Assembly (NCBI GenBank): GCA_947627875.1
Contig: CANQXS010000012.1
Coordinates: 18,630-82,629, forward strand
DNA: 64,000 bases
From: an uncultured Clostridia bacterium
GTDB lineage: Bacteria; Bacillota; Clostridia; Oscillospirales; Ruminococcaceae
Direction of reading: 5' to 3'
In this document: one piece after another, positions 62,434-64,000 of the stretch
Position numbering within the stretch: position 1 is the stretch's first letter
Layout of the letters: each line of letters opens with the position of its first letter
Notes under the pieces: generated by a model
The model's database searches: none
What the model saw: only the letters and a program-made list of their open reading frames with translations
Told to the model about the DNA's origin: nothing
Made by a program: the position numbers and the translations under genes

Positions 62434-62640
62434 AAAATTAAAAAGTTTTCGGTCGAGCCTTTTTTAAAAGGCTCGCGAGGGTTAAGGGGCGAGAAGCCCC
62501 TTACCGCGCCCGCAGGCGCGGAATCTTTTTCAAACAAAGCGCAGGACAGGGAATAAAAACTGTCCGGTGGACAGTTTTTATTGGGGAGACCCTCGCCGGG
62601 GGTCTCCCCATTTGCCGAACGGTGAGTGAGGCAAAAAATT
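62434..62640 (-). repeat. Multi-hairpin element B, copy 2
   Basis: The complete form of family B on the minus strand. The order is TTTGCCTCACTCA, GGGGAGACC-...-GGTCTCCCC, AAAAACTGTCC-ACC-GGACAGTTTTT, TCCTGCGCTTTGTTTGAAAAAGATT (read in parts), CCGCGCC-TGC-GGGCGCGG, AGGGGCTTCTCGCCCCT, AGCCTTTTAAAAAAGGCT, and GACCGAAAACTTTT. All five hairpins are perfect or nearly so. Compared with copy 1 (9912-10170), most stems differ in sequence but keep pairing. Confidence 0.8.
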
Positions 62641-62674
62641 TTTTCGGCAGTCGCCTTTAAATCCTCTTCCGCCC

Positions 62675-62703
62675 TTGCAAAAATCGGAAATTTGTGGTAT
62701 AAT
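62675..62703 (+). promoter_or_regulatory. Promoter of a 42-residue peptide gene
   Basis: TTGCAA at 62675-62680, 17 bases, TATAAT at 62698-62703. Confidence 0.85.
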
Positions 62704-62745
62704 ATTTTCAATAGCTTCGTCTTGTCTTGAAAGGAGCAGTGTTTT

Positions 62746-62874
62746 ATGAAAAAAGTGTTGAAAATTGCCGCGGCGCTTGCAGCCATAGTCGGCGCTGCGC
62801 TGCTTTTAAAGCTTGCGGCTGAGGTGCTAGGCTCCTGCTCGCATAAGTATTTCAGCGTGGACGACTGCGGATGA
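62746..62874 (+). CDS. Small membrane peptide (42 residues)
   Basis: A short gene supported by a promoter with 17-base spacer, an AAAGGAG ribosome site and a terminator right after the stop. The product starts MKKVLKIAAALAAIVGAALL, a basic start followed by one hydrophobic segment to about residue 28. It ends with a polar tail containing two Cys (SCSHKYFSVDDCG). It may be a secreted or membrane peptide. I do not recognise a family. The tail with Cys31 and Cys41 could form a disulfide or bind metal. Confidence 0.72.
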   Translation: MKKVLKIAAALAAIVGAALLLKLAAEVLGSCSHKYFSVDDCG

Positions 62875-62890
62875 AATAATATTGCAGGGA

Positions 62891-62926
62891 AAAGCAGTCC
62901 TCTCAAAACCGAGAGGGCTGCTTTTT
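62891..62926 (+). terminator. Terminator after the small peptide gene
   Basis: AAAGCAGTCCTCTC-AAAACC-GAGAGGGCTGCTTTTT. It lies between the peptide gene and the convergent sleB end. Confidence 0.92.
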
Positions 62927-62930
62927 CGGC

Positions 62931-63623
62931 TCAAGAGCAAAAAACGTGGTCGCCGATCGTCGTTATAACGGGGCGGGAACGTATCCAGCGGTTGCTGGTC
63001 TTGGCGGGGTTGTAATAATAGATCGCCCCTCCCGAAGGGTCCCAGCCGTTTAAGGCGTCGCGCGCGGCGTTATATGCCGAAGCCGCCACAGGCTGCCAGA
63101 ACTGCCCGTCGTTTACGGCGGTAAATGCGCCGTTCTGATAAATTACCCCCGAGATCGTATCGGGAAACGAGGGGTGCTCAACGCGGTTCAGAACAACAGC
63201 CCCGACGGCTACCTGCCCCGTGTAGGGCTCTCCCCTCGCCTCTGCCGAGATTATTCTCGCCAAAAGATTTATATTCGCTTCCGTCGCCTTCGGGACGGTT
63301 CCCACGCTTATGCCGAGCGCTCCGAGAGTCTGCGGACCCGCTATGCCGTCTACGGTCAGACCTTTTTGCTTCTGAAACTTGCGGACTGCCGCCTGAGTCT
63401 GGGTGCCGTAATAGCCGGTTATATCGGAATTGAACAGACCTCGGTCCTTGAGCGCCTGCTGAATGGCAGAGACTTCCTTGCCGGACGAGCCGACCTTGGA
63501 AAGAACCTCCTGCCGCTCAAGGTTTTGACAGATCAAAGAAATTAAAGACATACATATCACAAACGCCGTTAGTATATAATAAAAAGACCGGCGCTTTGAT
63601 TTTGTCCGAGTTGAAGTCGTCAT
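62931..63623 (-). CDS. sleB: SleB-type spore cortex-lytic / cell wall hydrolase
   Basis: A 230-residue secreted hydrolase. A hydrophobic N-terminal segment near residues 13-32 serves as signal/anchor. A peptidoglycan-binding domain 1 follows (GSSGKEVSAIQQALKDRG, then TQAAVRKFQKQKGLTVDGIAGPQTLGALG). The catalytic Hydrolase_2 domain has LLARIISAEARGEPYTGQVAVGAVVLNR (quoted to ISAEARGEPYTGQVA), with the catalytic Glu in SAEARGE. Family lengths and order match SleB, which depolymerises spore cortex at germination. The start is ATG 63623 with AAAGGAGAG upstream; a longer frame is rejected. No ypeB gene is in the window. Confidence 0.9.
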   Translation of the reverse strand: MTTSTRTKSKRRSFYYILTAFVICMSLISLICQNLERQEVLSKVGSSGKEVSAIQQALKDRGLFNSDITGYYGTQTQAAVRKFQKQKGLTVDGIAGPQTLGALGISVGTVPKATEANINLLARIISAEARGEPYTGQVAVGAVVLNRVEHPSFPDTISGVIYQNGAFTAVNDGQFWQPVAASAYNAARDALNGWDPSGGAIYYYNPAKTSNRWIRSRPVITTIGDHVFCS

Positions 63624-63787
63624 TTTATTTCTCTCCTTTTTGAGGTGTTTGCAGATATTATTTCCGCTTATTTCCCCGATAATCCTCAAATCGGCAGGAA
63701 TTTAATTCCTCGGCGGGCATATTCTGCACATTTTTTTGCGGCGCCCGTCGGGGGATTTTGTGCAGGTAAACAAATTCAAAAAAAGGC

Positions 63788-63816
63788 TTGACAACTGTCT
63801 TTGAATATGGTATATT
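63788..63816 (+). promoter_or_regulatory. First of two tandem promoters, probable rRNA operon P1
   Basis: TTGACA at 63788-63793, 17 bases, TATATT at 63811-63816. See the second promoter for the reason to expect an rRNA operon. Confidence 0.85.
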
Positions 63817-63906
63817 AACGAAGCTGTCCCTTGGGGTGAAAAGCGTGAGAGCTTTACAGCCGATGAGGGTACTTAAAAACTTTTGAAAAAAAGTTCAAAA
63901 AAGGTA

Positions 63907-63935
63907 TTGACAAGAGGCTTCGAATGTGATACAAT
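63907..63935 (+). promoter_or_regulatory. Second of two tandem promoters, probable rRNA operon P2
   Basis: TTGACA at 63907-63912, 17 bases, TACAAT at 63930-63935. The sequence after it (CTTGAAAATTGAACAATAGA) is like the leader directly before 16S rRNA genes in many Firmicutes. The gene itself would start beyond the window. The 63690-63787 part shows nothing else. Confidence 0.8.
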
Positions 63936-64000
63936 AATCGAGCGCCTTTTGAGAAGGGGCAGACAGCAGCTTGAAAATTGAACAATAGAACGAAATACAA

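Noticed and set aside
62394..62906. 170-residue minus-strand frame
   Set aside because: It runs through element B2 and opposite the small peptide gene, with no ribosome site.

Overview
The window reads as chromosome of an anaerobic, spore-forming member of the Clostridia with a fairly GC-rich genome, plausibly a gut-type Oscillospirales/Ruminococcaceae relative. The placement rests on gene content, not on any search. Evidence for anaerobic fermentation is a pyruvate:ferredoxin oxidoreductase, a NAD-linked multi-subunit [FeFe]-hydrogenase operon and a complete Rnf operon. Evidence for sporulation is a SigK-type sigma factor with a hydrophobic pro-sequence and a SleB-type cortex hydrolase. Most promoters are clear sigma-A sites with 17-bp spacers, and most operons use tight stop/start overlaps.

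Layout. 1-7 kb: the 3' part of gyrB, a small membrane protein, gyrA, sigK (opposite strand), then tmk, a COG2426 membrane protein and queH. 7-10.2 kb: an acyl-CoA ligase and an E2-like acyltransferase, followed by 0.6 kb of hairpin-rich repeats. 10.2-15.3 kb: a FliB-like cysteine protein, GtrA and nifJ. 15.7-23.6 kb: a surface-polysaccharide block (CpsB-type phosphatase, NPPTG surface protein, Wzz-like chain-length protein, BY-kinase, LCP ligase, nucleotidyltransferase, GT2-TPR glycosyltransferase, collagen-like protein). 23.7-34.8 kb: five tandem paralogous solute-binding lipoproteins followed by a GH30-like and a GH43-like glycosidase, with no permease or ATPase genes. 34.8-37.1 kb: two HTH regulators, tRNA-Pro and a small partner protein. 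37.1-43.9 kb: rnfCDGEAB-apbE-NusGII-Gx transporter on the minus strand. 44-51 kb: DegV, small membrane and surface genes, TspO, regulator, phosphatase, M23 peptidase and tRNA-Leu. 51.4-60.6 kb: nth, then the hydrogenase operon hydC-DRTGG-HATPase-HydS-like-DRTGG-PHP-HATPase-2Fe2S-hydB-hydA. 60.6-64 kb: YdbC, a flippase, a 42-residue membrane peptide, sleB, and tandem promoters that look like the start of an rRNA operon.

How parts fit. NifJ makes reduced ferredoxin. HydABC-type enzymes can couple ferredoxin and NADH to H2, and Rnf can couple ferredoxin oxidation to NAD reduction and ion pumping, so the window holds the core redox balance of a fermenter. The glycosidase/binding-protein block suggests plant-polysaccharide capture: a surface GH30, five lipoproteins and a cytoplasmic GH43.

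The most unusual non-coding content is a set of dispersed multi-hairpin elements in intergenic DNA. There are at least three families (A, B, C) with two or three copies each, plus a solitary inverted-repeat element (D). Base pairing is largely kept between copies. The most unusual gene content is the permease-less five-paralog binding-protein array and the regulatory-looking genes interleaved in the hydrogenase operon.
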